Source: Kondoa malvinella (lineage: Eukaryota > Basidiomycota > Agaricostilbomycetes > Agaricostilbales > Kondoaceae). From it: a stretch of 64,000 bases of DNA. The notes beneath the pieces are model-generated. The model did not search any database. It was not told the DNA's origin and was given only the letters and a program-made list of their open reading frames with translations. The translations under genes and the position numbers were made by a program. Location of the stretch: assembly GCA_039545315.1 (NCBI GenBank), contig BCIM01000002.1, positions 2,766,331-2,830,330 of the forward strand, written 5' to 3'. This document shows, piece after piece, positions 11,623-23,003 of this stretch (position 1 is the stretch's first letter; every line of letters starts with the position of its first letter).

Positions 11623-13739
11623 CTAGCTACTGTATGCGGAGACTAGCTTACCAGTAAGCACTCGCTTAAGCAGATCGACAGGCGAGTAATGCTGCATGAC
11701 GCGTCGAGCAACGTTGAACCATTGAATGAAGAGTGCGGAGAAGGGTACAGGCTTGTTCTGTAGTTATCAAGCGAGTGAGACATTGCGTATCGACAAGACA
11801 GAGGAGACTTACTGTCAACTGAAGTGTTCCGTCATCCCTCAGATAAAAGGTTACTCCGCCTAACATTGAATCAGTCTCTAGCTACAGTAATGCCAAAGAA
11901 GCTTACCAGGTATCCGATGAGGATCTTTGACCCTCAACATCAAAGCAAAAAGCGGGAAGTGGTTCAAGAAAGCCAAACTTGTTTCCAGTCCGGCATGCGC
12001 CAGAATAATAGCAACTCGTGTCTGAAAGGTATTCAGCGAGTGAAACACAACATAGAATGGCACATACAGCAGCGAACAGTAAATAGTAAGCCAAGACGGT
12101 CGGGAAGAGGAAAGAAGCGAGAGTAAAGAGTATAGTGCCTATGAGTAGCTGGTCTAAGCTATATGCTGCTGGCTCATTTCGCTTGCGAAGGATATTGTAT
12201 TTCTTGCCTGGAGGGTATGTCAGCTCGAGACAACAGATGTGCATCAGAATGGCCTACCTCGAAATATGTTGAACAAAGTATACAACACCGAGATATGCCA
12301 GGAGTAAAGCGCAGTCGCTCCAAGGTAGAAGACGTGCACATGTAAAGTGATAAGCGACAGAAGGTCGGAAAGTAGAGCCAATTGAAACGTCAAGCCGAAG
12401 TAGCCAGAAACGGAAATAAGGTTGATGACAGTAGGTAGGTGAGGCCGCATGCCAATCAGAGCTAAAACGAGAATTAATGTCTGTAAGATCGATCACGGGA
12501 AGAAACACACCAGACTCCCACAAGGTAAGGAACCAAAGAAACGCATCACAGAAGAATTTGCCAAGCTCATAATTGAGCTTGAGACCAGCAGGCCAGTCAT
12601 TCAGCTCGAGTAGCATATCGCGAAGACCAGTGATGACGTATACCTGTTCAGAGTATCAGACCAATATAACGATTCTCACTGGATGTGCTTACTGAAAGGT
12701 ATCGATGCAACAAAGCCTGGAGCAAGGCAGCTCGCTGCAAAGCTAGCTTGGCTACTGCTCGACCGATGATGATATCGTTAGCGACGAGCCATAGCATGCC
12801 GTAAAAGCTGTTCGGACTATTATTCGCATTCTCCGGTTTGCAGACGGACAGCTCACGAGATATAGCGAGCCCTAACAGCATGTGCGTCGCCTTTGGACCT
12901 ATAGACCAGGTCACGTATCTGACCCGGCACGTTGCATAGCTGCTGTCCTCTGGTTGCGAGTTGTTGTGCTGCGCTGCACATTTATACAAGTGCAAACGTA
13001 CACTTGGTGGGACTCACCGAGGACTGATACACCCATTACCTTGCTGCATGAGATTGAAGTTTGCTTCCGCGTTCTGGGATCAGTCTTCTTCCTACGAGAT
13101 CCAGCGTTCAATGCTTTCGGCGTTTTCCCATTTTGTAGCAACTCCGCTATACGCGACTGCACTTCATATACAGCGTTCATCTACACAAAGTGATCAACGC
13201 GAGCTCCTGCGAATAGTAGGTTAGCAAACTTGTTGAAGCGGTAGTCCGCCTTTTGGACCACTCGCGAAAGATCGAGCGAAATCGAGCTGTAACATCTGTT
13301 CCATTGCCTCCTTCATGGCTTTGTTGGTACCATCCCCATCTCCTTGCACAATGCCCTCGTCTTCTGATAGCTGAATAGGTTGAAGGGAAAGTAGCTGTAG
13401 CTGTTTCGTATTCGGTGGTCGGAAATTGATGAGCAATACATTTGGCAGCTGTTTGAGGCCTGTTGATTTCTGTGATCCGAATTGTAGAAGAGCTGGATGA
13501 TGTGCTTCTGGTAGATTGAGAGTACCGAGAATGACTAGATCTGAGTACTGCAACCGGTCAAGAATAGCTTGTGCTTCTTCAAGCTAACTGCCCGTCAGAC
13601 AGCACCCCAGGACTAGTTTGGAATGACGTACAGAATTGCCAGGTATACATCCAGCTATACAGCTATTTCCTCCTGTTCGCCAGCCATAGAGATACCCTGA
13701 TCTCGTATTGATGATATCTGGCCAACATAGATTGTGCAT
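11623..13739 (-). CDS. GPI1: GPI1/PIG-Q, subunit of GPI-N-acetylglucosaminyltransferase
   Basis: This subunit of the ER complex catalyses the first step of GPI-anchor synthesis, transfer of GlcNAc to phosphatidylinositol. The start is MHNLCWPDIINTRSGYLYGW, matching the usual short WP...GW opening of Gpi1. Family landmarks appear in order across about ten exons: RARYI then SFYGMLWLVANDIIIGRA; LNDWPAGLKLNYELGKFFCD; the membrane segment FGLTFQLALLSDLLSLITLH; KKYNILRKRNEP; and SLDQLLIGTILFTLASFLFP. The C-terminal part (SPVDLLKRVLTG) ends at a TAG at 11623-11625, or slightly further if another intron is used. Several hydrophobic segments fit an integral ER membrane protein. The start lies 395 bp from the divergently transcribed CHORD gene. 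Confidence 0.88.
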
Positions 13740-14133
13740 CACTGGCTTCCTCTTCTCTGCAAGTGGATTTGCAGAGGTAGTGCGTCTATTCCAGGCGTGC
13801 CCTGTCGCAGACTTGAGAACATGCAAGAGGTATAGGTAGCGCGAAACCGCACAATCTGAGCTAGCCGACTAGCGGGCCTTGTCCAGAACGATACAGATAG
13901 CAAGAAAGCACAAGGACAGAGCGAGTAAAGGCCAATAGACAGGCCCGAATTCAAGCATTGACGCGCATCAGAATTTCGCAGATATCTCGTTCCCTCATAA
14001 GATTTGGGTACTTCTAAGCAGTCAGGTATCGTTTAAGTGTATCTCATAGACCTTAGGGGGGGGTATCACTGAACCGTTATAGCTCAAGCAGCAAAATGTC
14101 AAAGCTTGTCCAACATCCACCAAGAAGACAGCA
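13740..14133. promoter_or_regulatory. Divergent intergenic region GPI1 / CHORD gene
   Basis: About 395 bp separate the two start codons. It includes a G8 run (14055-14062) and no obvious TATA box. Both promoters must lie here. Confidence 0.4.
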
Positions 14134-15462
14134 ATGAGTGAAAATAATCAAGCTACATGTACTCGCGCAGGCTGTGGCAAGATTTTTGATCCTTCAGATA
14201 GCAATTCTGTAGCGAGTTGCGTGTTTCATCCAGGTGAGCTCGTACTTCTTTGAATTCGGTCAAACTGGCTGATGCTGAGCTCAGGCGGCCCTGTTTTTCA
14301 CGAAGGCAACAAGGTGCTGTCATTTTCCAATTACACGCGTCTCGACAGTCACTGAAATGTAATAGTCATGGAGCTGCTGCTCATCTACCAACCGACCAGT
14401 GCTGTCGTTTGACGAATTCTTAGCTATCCCGGGCTGTACCACTGGCTCTCATTCGACAGAGAAGACAGCAGCACCAGCACCAGTCCTGTCTGATGCTCAA
14501 GCTAAAGCAAAAGAAGCTACTTCTGAACCCGTACCTACAAAACCAGCAGCTAAAGTAGAGACGAAACAACCCACACTGGCTATCCCACCTCGTCCTAAAC
14601 GTGCTCCTTCGTCCGAAAACACAACAACAAGTAACACAGCTTTCCCAATGAAAGAGATAGAACAAGATCCAGCAGAAAGCACACCTACCCCAGGAACGCA
14701 ATGCAAACGACTGGCCTGCACGATCGAATACGCTGATGGGTTAGAAAGAACACAAGATGAATGTATTTTCCATCCTGGTCAACCTATTTTTCATGAAGGA
14801 TCAAAAGGGTATAGCTGTTGCAAGCCCAGGGTATTGGATTTCAATGATTTCCTTGGTCTGAAAGGATGCAAGAGGGATAGGCATTTGTTTGTAGGGCAGC
14901 CAAAGGTACGTCGTTTTTCATTGTCTACTAGACGACTGAATTTACGCCCGAATTACAGGATGAAGAGAATGTCAAAATAAGGATAGATCATTACCAGACA
15001 CCGACACAGGTGCATGTCAGCTTGTTTGGCAAAGGAGCGGATAAGGCAGCGTCAAGTATCAACTTCGATCACTGGGAGGTCAGTCTCATACTGCTCTCAA
15101 GTATCACTTTTCGAATAATGATGGAATTTCACAGCTACACTACGATCTCCATCTACCAAATGGCAAGGCGAAACAAACCATCGTGCGTACACCGAGGCCA
15201 CATCAGTTTCCGACTGATTATGCTCTACGTCGATTGCGCACAGCCGCTCTACGGACCCATCGACCCCTCTAAATCAACCTACAAAATCATGTCTACAAAA
15301 GCTGAACTAGTTCTTATCAAAGCAGACGGACGAAGTTGGTCCCAATTAGAGATGGACGAGTCGAACGGCGCTTTCAACCAGATTACGTTCGGTGTTGGCG
15401 GAAAGACGGGGACAGTGGGTAGTAAAGAGAAAGTTGAGACGCATGGGTTGCATAGAGATTAG
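14134..15462 (+). CDS. CHORD- and CS-domain co-chaperone (CHORDC1/RAR1 family)
   Basis: Two CHORD zinc-binding modules are visible. The first is at residues ~8-70 (CTRAGCGKIF...CVFHPG/GPVFHEGNK/SWSCC...FDEFLAIPGC). The second follows a Pro/Ala/Lys-rich linker (CKRLACTIEYAD...CIFHPGQPIFHEGSKGYSCC...FNDFLGLKGC). A C-terminal CS (p23-like) domain follows (VKIRIDHYQTPTQVHVSLFGKG...INFDHWELHYDL...YKIMSTKAELVLIKADGRSW). Introns of about 55-75 nt fall at HPG|GPVF and NK|SWSC, and more lie in the CS domain. Proteins with this layout bind HSP90 and support client folding; animal members also bind ATP/ADP-state HSP90 and plant RAR1 acts with SGT1. The product is about 345 residues, normal for CHORD-CHORD-CS proteins. 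Stop TAG at 15460-15462. Confidence 0.88.
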
Positions 15463-15634
15463 CATTGCATTGCACAACGATTGAAATCAACTTCCCGAAC
15501 CCACCTATTGCTGCCCATGTTTTGATAGTCCTTTTGCTGCCCGCGCATGTGCGCTACATGATGTCGCGGAAACGACTCTTTGCTCTCAAAGCAGCACCAT
15601 ATCTCCATATCAACCACAGCAATCTGTTATTGGA

Positions 15635-17988
15635 TCAGCTATCGATGCGCAATGGCAATATAGGGACGTACGGAATACAGACAAACGTCAATCCACCAAG
15701 CAGACTTGATCCTCCGTCAATGCCCAGCTTACGATACATTGGTTCGGCAACGTGTAGCATGCCAGCTGCTAGAGCTGATCTGGAGAAATCGTTCGCTGCT
15801 AGCAGACTAGCGGCGTATTGTGGGTAGACGACGGTCACGTAGATTAGCGCGCATTGCTGCTAGAGATCAGACATAAGTTGAGTCAGGCAGGCAAGGCTTA
15901 CAAAGAGGAAGCTGTTAACAGAAATTAGTCAACATCAGCAGCGCAAGATGAGAAAGCTCACAAGTTGGCAAAAGCAGTCATACCGACCGCGATCAATGGC
16001 ACAAACCAAGATGTTCCTAATACGTATTACTATAAGCTAATTACCAGACGATGCATATAGAAAGACTTACTTTCAGCAGTCCAACCATACATGAAGAGCG
16101 AAGCAGTGAGAACGAAAGAGGCAACCAAAGCGCTCTCCAATCTCTTCTCATGCGTGCACCCGTTCTTGATAGTATAAGGCACCACATGCATGTACTGATA
16201 GGTGACGTAGATGATGCACCCTAGAACACCTCCAATTGCGATGGCGACGAATGCAATGCCTTCTTGCGAGAGGGTGAAGCCGTAATGTTCACCAAACACG
16301 ATAGGGAAAGAGGCGAAGAATAAATAGTAGATGCTGTAGATAAGCGATGCTGTGATTTCGTTAGGATCTGCCATGATCCCCAAAAGATGTGCTTACTGTA
16401 GATGTTCGTGAAGCAGATAGCAGGGTCCAATAAGCCAATCTTGACTGGATTACCCCTCAGCCGATACAATCAGAATGGAAAAGCAGCTTACCAGGTCTGA
16501 AAATGGTATGGACGAAGAGGTGAGAAGGTGTCATTTGCCTGTCTTTTGATTGAGCTGTGGCCTTTCCAATCTTATCTGACTCACTTCTGCTTGAGTTCAG
16601 AAGCAGAGCGAAGTCGGAGATTTCCGGTGACTTTCCTCAGCCTTTGAGCCCGTTTGAGCAAGATGTGCTGGACACTATATCAGCATCGTCTTTGTGCTCA
16701 GAGAAAAGGGACCTACATCGCTGCTAGTCTCAGGCGACAGACAAAAGATGACAATCCAAGTAAAGCCGATGATCCAGAGCAATTCCCACATAGTCCTAGT
16801 CAACTGTCAGACACACCTCGGGACAGAATTAGGCACTCACCACTCCCAACCTTTGTATTGGGCTGCAAACCCAGCAAATATGGGAAAGATACTGGGACCC
16901 AAGTAGGCTGACAATACCCACCAACTGTACATGATCGGCAGATAGGTAGTCGAGACCTGCCATACAATGAGCAAGTTCTGTAGCTATGATAGGTCTTCTT
17001 ACCATATCGTGTAAGGTTGCTCCGCCCGTAGCTAAGCATGACGAGCCCTACATCAAATCAGCTCGGGATAGCTTTGGAGCAAGGTGGTAAATACCATCAA
17101 GCCAGTGAAAAATCGTATCACGAGAAGCACAGTGAAGCTGTCAGTTAGCGAGGCGCCAACTTGCAGGAGGAGATCTGCATCTGATTTAGTGTGATGTCTG
17201 TCGAGGGGTTAGGTGGACAAACAGGCAAGCATTGGCCATACATAGAAGCCATTCCTGCCGAGACTTGGAATTTCTATTATAGCTATAAGATCGAGTATAG
17301 CAATGCGATGGTCAGACATACCACTCAAGGGCGAGAAGAGCATTGCGCCGAATCCATCTGGAACAATGAATCAGAGATGCCTGCAGATTGCGCGCGACAT
17401 CACTTACAAGCCAGAACATAAAGTGACAGCGTCAAAGTGACCATCTGTACTGGGTTGTCCTCGGCTAGAAGAAACTGCTGTACGAGCGAAGGCCATCCCT
17501 ATAATCACTTTCAGCATTGCACAGAGCTCTAGCAAAAGGAGACCAACAGCTGTAATGATGGAAGACCCGCCATATACCGCGCAAGTCAACAGACAGAGTA
17601 CACCAGTAACGAAAGATTTTTTGCCAAAGCTCCAGTTGCGTGGGTTTTCAGGATCATTGGGACCATACCCTGTTCGGGACTGAGCATAGTGCAAAGGCCA
17701 ATACGTCGACTCACAGTCCACAATGGTATATTCGCCAGCCTTCTCGTCTGCTCTGTTTTGCAATTCGAAGGTTTCTGCGCCTTTCAGACCAATTTCTTCA
17801 TCTTTGCTTTCCCTCGCATAGTTCAAAGCCTTGGTGTCTGCCGGGGTATCTGGTACAGAGTCCGGATTGACTTTATAGGCTTCTGGAATGATAAAAGACG
17901 AGTATTCTTCGGGATAACGTAGCAAACGTTTCCCCGAGACAAGACGCAACGTCTTGCCTAGGAAAGTCTCTCGAAGCAAGTCTTTCAT
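15635..17988 (-). CDS. MFS drug/polyamine:H+ antiporter-like transporter
   Basis: The start MKDLLRETFLGKTLRL is followed by a long hydrophilic N-terminus and the entry signature of fungal DHA1 transporters (GYGPNDPENPRNWSFGKK). Transmembrane segments follow (FVTGVLCLLTCAVYGGSSII; LTLSLYVLAYGFGAMLFSPLS). Many short introns break the middle of the gene, one after LSLYVLA (gtaagt...gttccag). The C-terminal exon (YPQYAASLLAANDFSRSALA...AEPMYRKLGIDGGSSLLGG) has the expected Ala/Ser-rich TM11 and PMY motif of this subfamily. The stop is at 15635-15637. The substrate cannot be read from sequence; exporters of polyamines, azoles or metabolites share these motifs. Confidence 0.85.
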
Positions 17989-18831
17989 ATTTGAGAGAAG
18001 GGGAACGAGACAAGAGATAACGACGCTAATACAGATACAGATAGATACAGATACATGTGCTCAATGAAGAAGGCACAGGAATGCCAGCAAGTGTATCCAG
18101 GCTGACACATTCTGTTGAAATTAACAGCTTCTTGGGCTGTTGCGAGATTGTGCGAGAAGCCATCTTCAGATGTAGGCATATCCAGCGCACCTGCATGAAT
18201 ATCGAAGCAGTGGATGGGAGCAACAACTTTCAAGGGCATGAGAAAAATACATATTCTGGCAGCAGTGGTATCATGTACAAGGAGCGGCGGCGTCGCTATC
18301 ATAACAATGAGGTTGCCTCATTGGGCCGCCAAAGCCACCCATGTCTGCCGTCCTTCGCTGTCAACAGCCTTCCTCTTGGTGATCAGCCGATAGCTCTCCG
18401 ACTTCTCGCAAACCAGTTGAGCACCTTCGCAGTCGTAGTAGGTACCTATTGGCTCAATATACCAAATTTGGCAGAAGTCTGCACGGTTTGGATGCGATTT
18501 GGCCCAAATGAGATGGGCTGATGCATAGAGTCAGCTGGGGCAACCGTATCCCGTGAAACAAACGAACCAGTCTGACCCATTGTGAGTGATGGCTTCCAGG
18601 GCTGCGATACATATGAGCATGAGCGTGATCTTGGGCGGCAGCGGTCAAATTCACCGGTAGGTTTTTCGAATGATAATTTGTGGGCAGAAGCGTTTGCTAC
18701 ACAACAGTGTGAGTGAGGAAGACTGCCATCGCTCGCAGTTACTAACAGTGGGATGAGGATAGAAATGGTGAGTTTGAGCCAGTGGCTGCTGCATAGACGT
18801 AGTCGGTGGTGCATATGGACGTGGTGCACCG
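17989..18831. other. Unresolved; candidate small minus-strand exons
   Basis: Between the MFS start and the next gene there is a plausible minus-strand frame: LSDNGAPRPYAPPTTSMQQP, which could follow MSRSIGGSVRSAVSS (ATG near 18941) across an intron and continue into QTLLPTNYHSKNLPVN. It overlaps the 3' exon of the upstream gene in another frame, so either an alternative C-terminus or a separate small gene is possible. Confidence 0.25.
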
Positions 18832-19742
18832 TTATCGGATAGCTAATACCGTGTCAGCTCTGCTGTCAAGCTTCGTATAATACAGCTCACCGAGCTGACG
18901 GCAGAGCGAACAGATCCGCCGATGGAGCGAGACATAGGCGATACTGGCGATGGCTGGTTTAGCTGCAGTGTAAAGACAGTCAATAAGACTGGACCTGCGC
19001 ATATAATTACGACACACCGCCAATTGGGCAGGGTTCTGCAAAGAAAGATTAGCTTCAAGCTCCGACAAAATTTATCTCAGTAATTTACCAGATGATGATT
19101 GCCAAGTCCAAGATACTCCTGAACCGACAATTAGGTGAGCGCTCGTACAATTCTTGGGTACTGACCACTGGTGTATTAGTGTAAGAAAGACTCTGCGGCT
19201 GTAACGCAGACATTCCTTCAGTAAAGGGGTCATTCGATCCATATGAGAGCACGCACTTCCAAGTCGGTAATGATCTTGGGAAGCGCAGCCGCTGCTGTCC
19301 TTGGCTGTTCATAAAGTAACAGGATCAGATTCTGCTGGGGCTTGCAAAAGCGCTGACTCACCGCGTTTACGTGGACTGCATTAGGCAGGTCGGCCCTAAC
19401 TTTCTATAGCAGGATATGTCAGCATTCCGCTTAAATTGTCCGAACAAACAAAACGCTTACACAGAGAAACCAGGTCTCGGCTGATTTCAAACCCGTACTA
19501 TGCTCACCCAGTGCCTGGACGAGCTTGCGGAGCAAATGCCGCTCATGTCCCTGCTTGCTAGGTAAATTGCCGATCTCGTCTTTAAGGTGCATCGTCTCTA
19601 GGACGCGCTTGGCTTGCGCAGGCAGACTGTTGGGCTGCTTCGCATCCATCGCAAGAGGGTACAAGGCTTCATTGGCATACTTGAGCAATAGATCAGGTAG
19701 CGAAGGGATGTTTGGGACTGGGATCGGGACAGTTCGAGGCAT
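18832..19742 (-). CDS. Hypothetical multi-exon protein
   Basis: Not recognised. ATG 19742 opens MPRTVPIPVPNIPSLPDLLL; the first exon continues to KSAETWFLC. A consistent chain of short introns then gives KVRADLPNAVHVNA, PRTAAAALPKIITDLE, SLSYTNTPV, EYLGLGNHHL and NPAQLAVCRNYMRRSSLIDC...SLHRRICSLCRQL, ending near the TAA at 18832-18834. All joins keep phase and use GT-AG. There is no signal peptide, and the protein is helical with several Cys near the end. The final exon can also be read in another frame leading to the Pro/Gln-rich segment described downstream, so the C-terminus is uncertain. Confidence 0.45.
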
Positions 19743-20389
19743 TGGATGATGTAACAATTCGAGGTTGTTGGAAGAGAAGAAGAAGAGACAAGCTCGATTG
19801 CGACATTTATAGAGCGCTATACAAAGGATCGGGAGTCGGCAAGGTTGAAACGCTTGAGCGAAACGCAATTGCACGATCCTAAGATTGCCCCAAAGAAGCG
19901 CAATTTCAATGCAGATATAGTGATGGCGAGCTCAACTGTCGCCAGATTGAGCCATGATCAAATTACAGGCCATCGCAATTTCAAGGATTCGAAGATTGGT
20001 TCTGTACAGAGCAAGCCTTCGGATTGAGAAGCGAGTTACGAATGGACAAGGCTTCGAAGATGAGCTCTCAAACTGTCGTTTCAGTAATGGAGGCAACTAG
20101 GACGACCACGAAGCTAGACATGCTCGCCTGTATTCGCATACTATACGCCGAGCACTGGCAGACTGCTCGGCGCCTTGAGAAGGGAAGAAAGTGCAGGAAA
20201 ACAAGAGCGAATGCCACGAGGAGTATCTGAGCAGCAAGAGCATTGGCAGCGCCCTTGACGGCGAAAGGAGGGTACTTCAGAGAAATTGACGAACTGCTGG
20301 TCCGGGAGCAACGTCGAACGATACCTTTCGAGCGATAGGAATACCCCTTGCTAAAGCCCTAAGAGATAACCCGCTAGACCTGTGATAAT
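19743..20389. other. Divergent intergenic region
   Basis: This lies between start codons of opposite strands (19742 minus, 20390 plus). Short open frames only; promoters of both genes are expected here. No clear TATA box. Confidence 0.35.
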
Positions 20390-21629
20390 ATGACGAGCGA
20401 GGCAGACGACGGCCCTGTTCTGTCGGTGAAGGACAGGCTAAAGGCATTCCAAGCGCAAGACTCGACGAATGGTCTACCCAAGCTGCCTCAGAGAAAGCCT
20501 TCCTACACCGATTTGTCTAAGAAAACAAGCAGCACGAGTCTCAGCAGCTTGAAGCGAGTCCCGAGTCCAGCGAGCTTTGATACTTCCGCGTCACAAAGCT
20601 CTTCCCCTGCTCGGATCCCTTCTCCCTCTCTATCCATTTCGAGCAGCCAATCATCCCCTGTAAAGCCCTTTTCCAAACCATGCATTTCGCCTAAACCGCG
20701 TGCTTCACCTCAATTCACCGTCGAACCGCCCTCGCCTCAGCTAAGCTATCAGCCTCGCATCAACCCGCCCAAACGCACTGATGGTCGACCTGCTCCACTA
20801 CTTCCCCCTAGGAAATCACAATCTTTGCAATCAACACCCACCTCTTCACCTACGAAATCGAAACCAAACTTACCTCCTCGACCACCTGGTACTTCCGCAC
20901 CCAACACATCGATTTCAGCGCATTCTCCCAGACCGAAACCTTTATCCCCTAGACCGAGAACGACTTATTCACCTACCTTTCCACCTACTTCAGCGAAACA
21001 TGGTCATTCCGCTTCTATGCAAAGTATCTCATTATCATCTGATGGAGGGGACGATGTGACCGAACGCTTCGATGGATTGGGTATAGCGCATCCGAGAAGT
21101 AGGAGTAGCAGTGCAGGTTCAAATTTGGTTGAAGGGTTGAAGAGAAAGAAGAGGCCTGTTGATCCGAGAGCTAAGAGGCGGTATGAAGCTTTATGGGAGA
21201 AGCAAATAGCTGCAATGGATGATAAGGAAGAAATCCCTGGTCTCGTAGTGGTGAGGATATGGAATAGGTCTGGACTGCCCAGAGATCGGTTGAAGGAGAT
21301 ATGGTTTGTTAGCTTTTTTGATGCAAAGCCTATCGGCTGACGTTCATCTAGGAATGAATGTGCTGAGGGAAAGACGAGTCTGAGTCGCACGGCCTTTGTG
21401 AACGGGATGTGGATGATAGATGAAGAGTTGCGTGCAGCAAGTGCGTGACATCCGGATGATATGGAATCAAGTGTTGCAAACGGTCTCGACTCCAGAAGAA
21501 GCAGCCACATACGATCAGCCGATTTGGCCTGACGGCTATGACGGCCTGCTCACACCAGCTAGTAGTCATCAGAAGGGATCCTGTAAGTCCTCTATAGATC
21601 TTTTGAGAGATGATGCTGAGCCGGAGTAG
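20390..21629 (+). CDS. EH-domain protein of the Irs4/Tax4 type
   Basis: A Ser/Pro-rich disordered N-terminus of about 260 residues (MTSEADDGPVLSVKDRLKAF, then many SPSP and PPRP motifs that suit SH3 binding) precedes a C-terminal EH domain. The domain begins RRYEALWEKQIAAM, continues PGLVVVRIWNRSGLPRDRLKEIW, and after a ~48-nt intron resumes NECAEGKTSLSRTAFVNGMW. A further intron leads to KEAATYDQPIWPDGYDGLLTP; the stop given is TAG 21627-21629, though one more splice would extend it slightly. In yeast the related Irs4 and Tax4 act through the phosphatidylinositol phosphatase Inp51 in PI(4,5)P2 control, cell-wall integrity and autophagy. That role is inferred by architecture. EH domains usually bind NPF peptides. 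Confidence 0.75.
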
Positions 21630-21944
21630 CATCTTTACTGGGTAGGAACACTCTCAGCTCCACTAAATGCAGTCTGATCATGGATTCTCGGCAATGACTA
21701 CTTCAAGTCAGAAATTGAAGCTATTCAAGAGTCATCTCTGGTCATGCCGTCGTTAGAAGGGCTACCAGCAAGATCAAAGAGCAAGTCTACGTACAAGCGA
21801 ATTGATATACCGCTGACAACACAGACAGATACGGAAATGCATGCTTCGCACCAAAGATGGCTTCGAAAATGGCCCATCAAAGCTGTTCAAAGATGCCTCA
21901 ATACATCTGGATGCTGCTCAGTCTGGATATGGGCGAATGCAATA
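21630..21944. other. 3' flank, no clear gene
   Basis: Plus-strand frames continue here (WILGNDYFKSEIEAIQES; MPSLEGLPARSKSKS) but contain stops or lack splice support. They run antisense into the next gene. I could not build a model. Confidence 0.25.
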
Positions 21945-22881
21945 TTATACGACCGTGACTGCCCAAAAAAAAGAAATCTGGATCTGTCTGCTTCTGGCAC
22001 AAATGCGCTTTCTTTGGGACAAAGCAATCATGGCAATCAAGTTACGCCAAACAATACACAGCATGATTGGCTTGGGAGAGACAACCTGCAAATTCCCATT
22101 AAAGCCTACGATCACCGTCAAATGCAAGATCAAATTATGCATTCCGATCAAACACAACAAGACCAGAAACAAGACATGGTGAACGTTGGCGTGAACGGCG
22201 AACGACGAAGACGTTGGATCGGCGTCGCTGGGACCTGCTGTCGCGCTGGCACTGGTAGTGGTGTCGGTCATGGTTGGGCTGCTACTGGTCTCTGCGGGCG
22301 CAAAGGTTTCTTCGAGCCGAGCGTAACCAGTGGTGAATTGTGAAGCGGCCGAAAGTACTGGGTGTCCGACCTCAGGCGCACCGGCATCTTGGTAGCAGGT
22401 ATCGATAGACACCGTCGTAGAATAGATTGTAGCCTTTCGACAATTCCAAAAGAAGCAACTTACGCTGTAGAGTGGCATCGACCGCTGCATATGCTTCTGG
22501 AGCATAGATTTCTTTTTGCCCGTCCATGCACAATCCACAGACTTGAGGAACGGATTTTCAGCCAATGCTTTGAAGTCCAGATTGACTAGCTTACATGACG
22601 AGTTAGATCGACTGCATTCCCGCAATAACATGTCCCGTCAAGAACAGAGTCATTGAAACATTGCTACTTTTCCTATTTCAGCGCAACAGATTAATGCAAT
22701 GAATCCCCGTGCGTACCTCTAAAAAGTCACAACATTTTCCTTGACATCCTGGCAGGTCTGGATCGTCTTGAGGAATACGAGAGCCAGCATACGGCTGTCC
22801 TTCTTGTTTTCCTTCAAGTCCGGCTTTGACACTGGAAAGAAGGGCAACACCGCAGAACAGAATAACGGAAAGCTTCGTCAT
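21945..22881 (-). CDS. Cys-rich GPI- or membrane-anchored surface protein (CFEM-like)
   Basis: ATG 22881 begins a signal peptide (MTKLSVILFCGVALLSSVKA). A cysteine-rich head follows: CQGKCCDF, then after an intron DGTCYCGNAVDLTRH, SVDCAW and SIDTCYQDAG. This spacing resembles fungal CFEM-type extracellular domains, although not all eight Cys can be placed with confidence. A Thr/Ser-rich stalk (SSSPTMTDTTTSASATAG) leads to a hydrophobic tail (VHHVLFLVLLCLIGMHNLIL), the usual layout of GPI-anchored proteins; GPI1 is in the same window. A 30-nt in-frame segment (gtaagt...gaaag) could be an optional intron adding ten residues, two of them Cys. The reading frame remains open beyond the tail to 21945, so the true end may be earlier. 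Confidence 0.5.
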
Positions 22882-23003
22882 TGAGTTTGACTCGTGAAAA
22901 GAGAGAAGAGGAGAAAGAAGTCATCGGCAGAGCAGAAGGAGTGTTTCCGAAGGAGGGTTCCAATGGCAACATTCGGACATCATCTAGTCGCCAAAGACTT
23001 TAA

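Noticed and set aside
13740..13954. N-terminal hydrophobic extension of Gpi1 (MLEFGPVYWPLLALSLCFLA)
   Set aside because: It is in frame with the gene but ended by a TAG, and the intron needed to remove it would be under 40 nt; Gpi1 proteins normally begin near the chosen Met.
14055..14062. G8 run resembling telomere-like repeat
   Set aside because: A single homopolymer with no tandem TTAGGG units nearby.
20503..20685. Minus-strand ORF antisense to the EH protein
   Set aside because: A shadow of the Ser/Pro-rich coding region.
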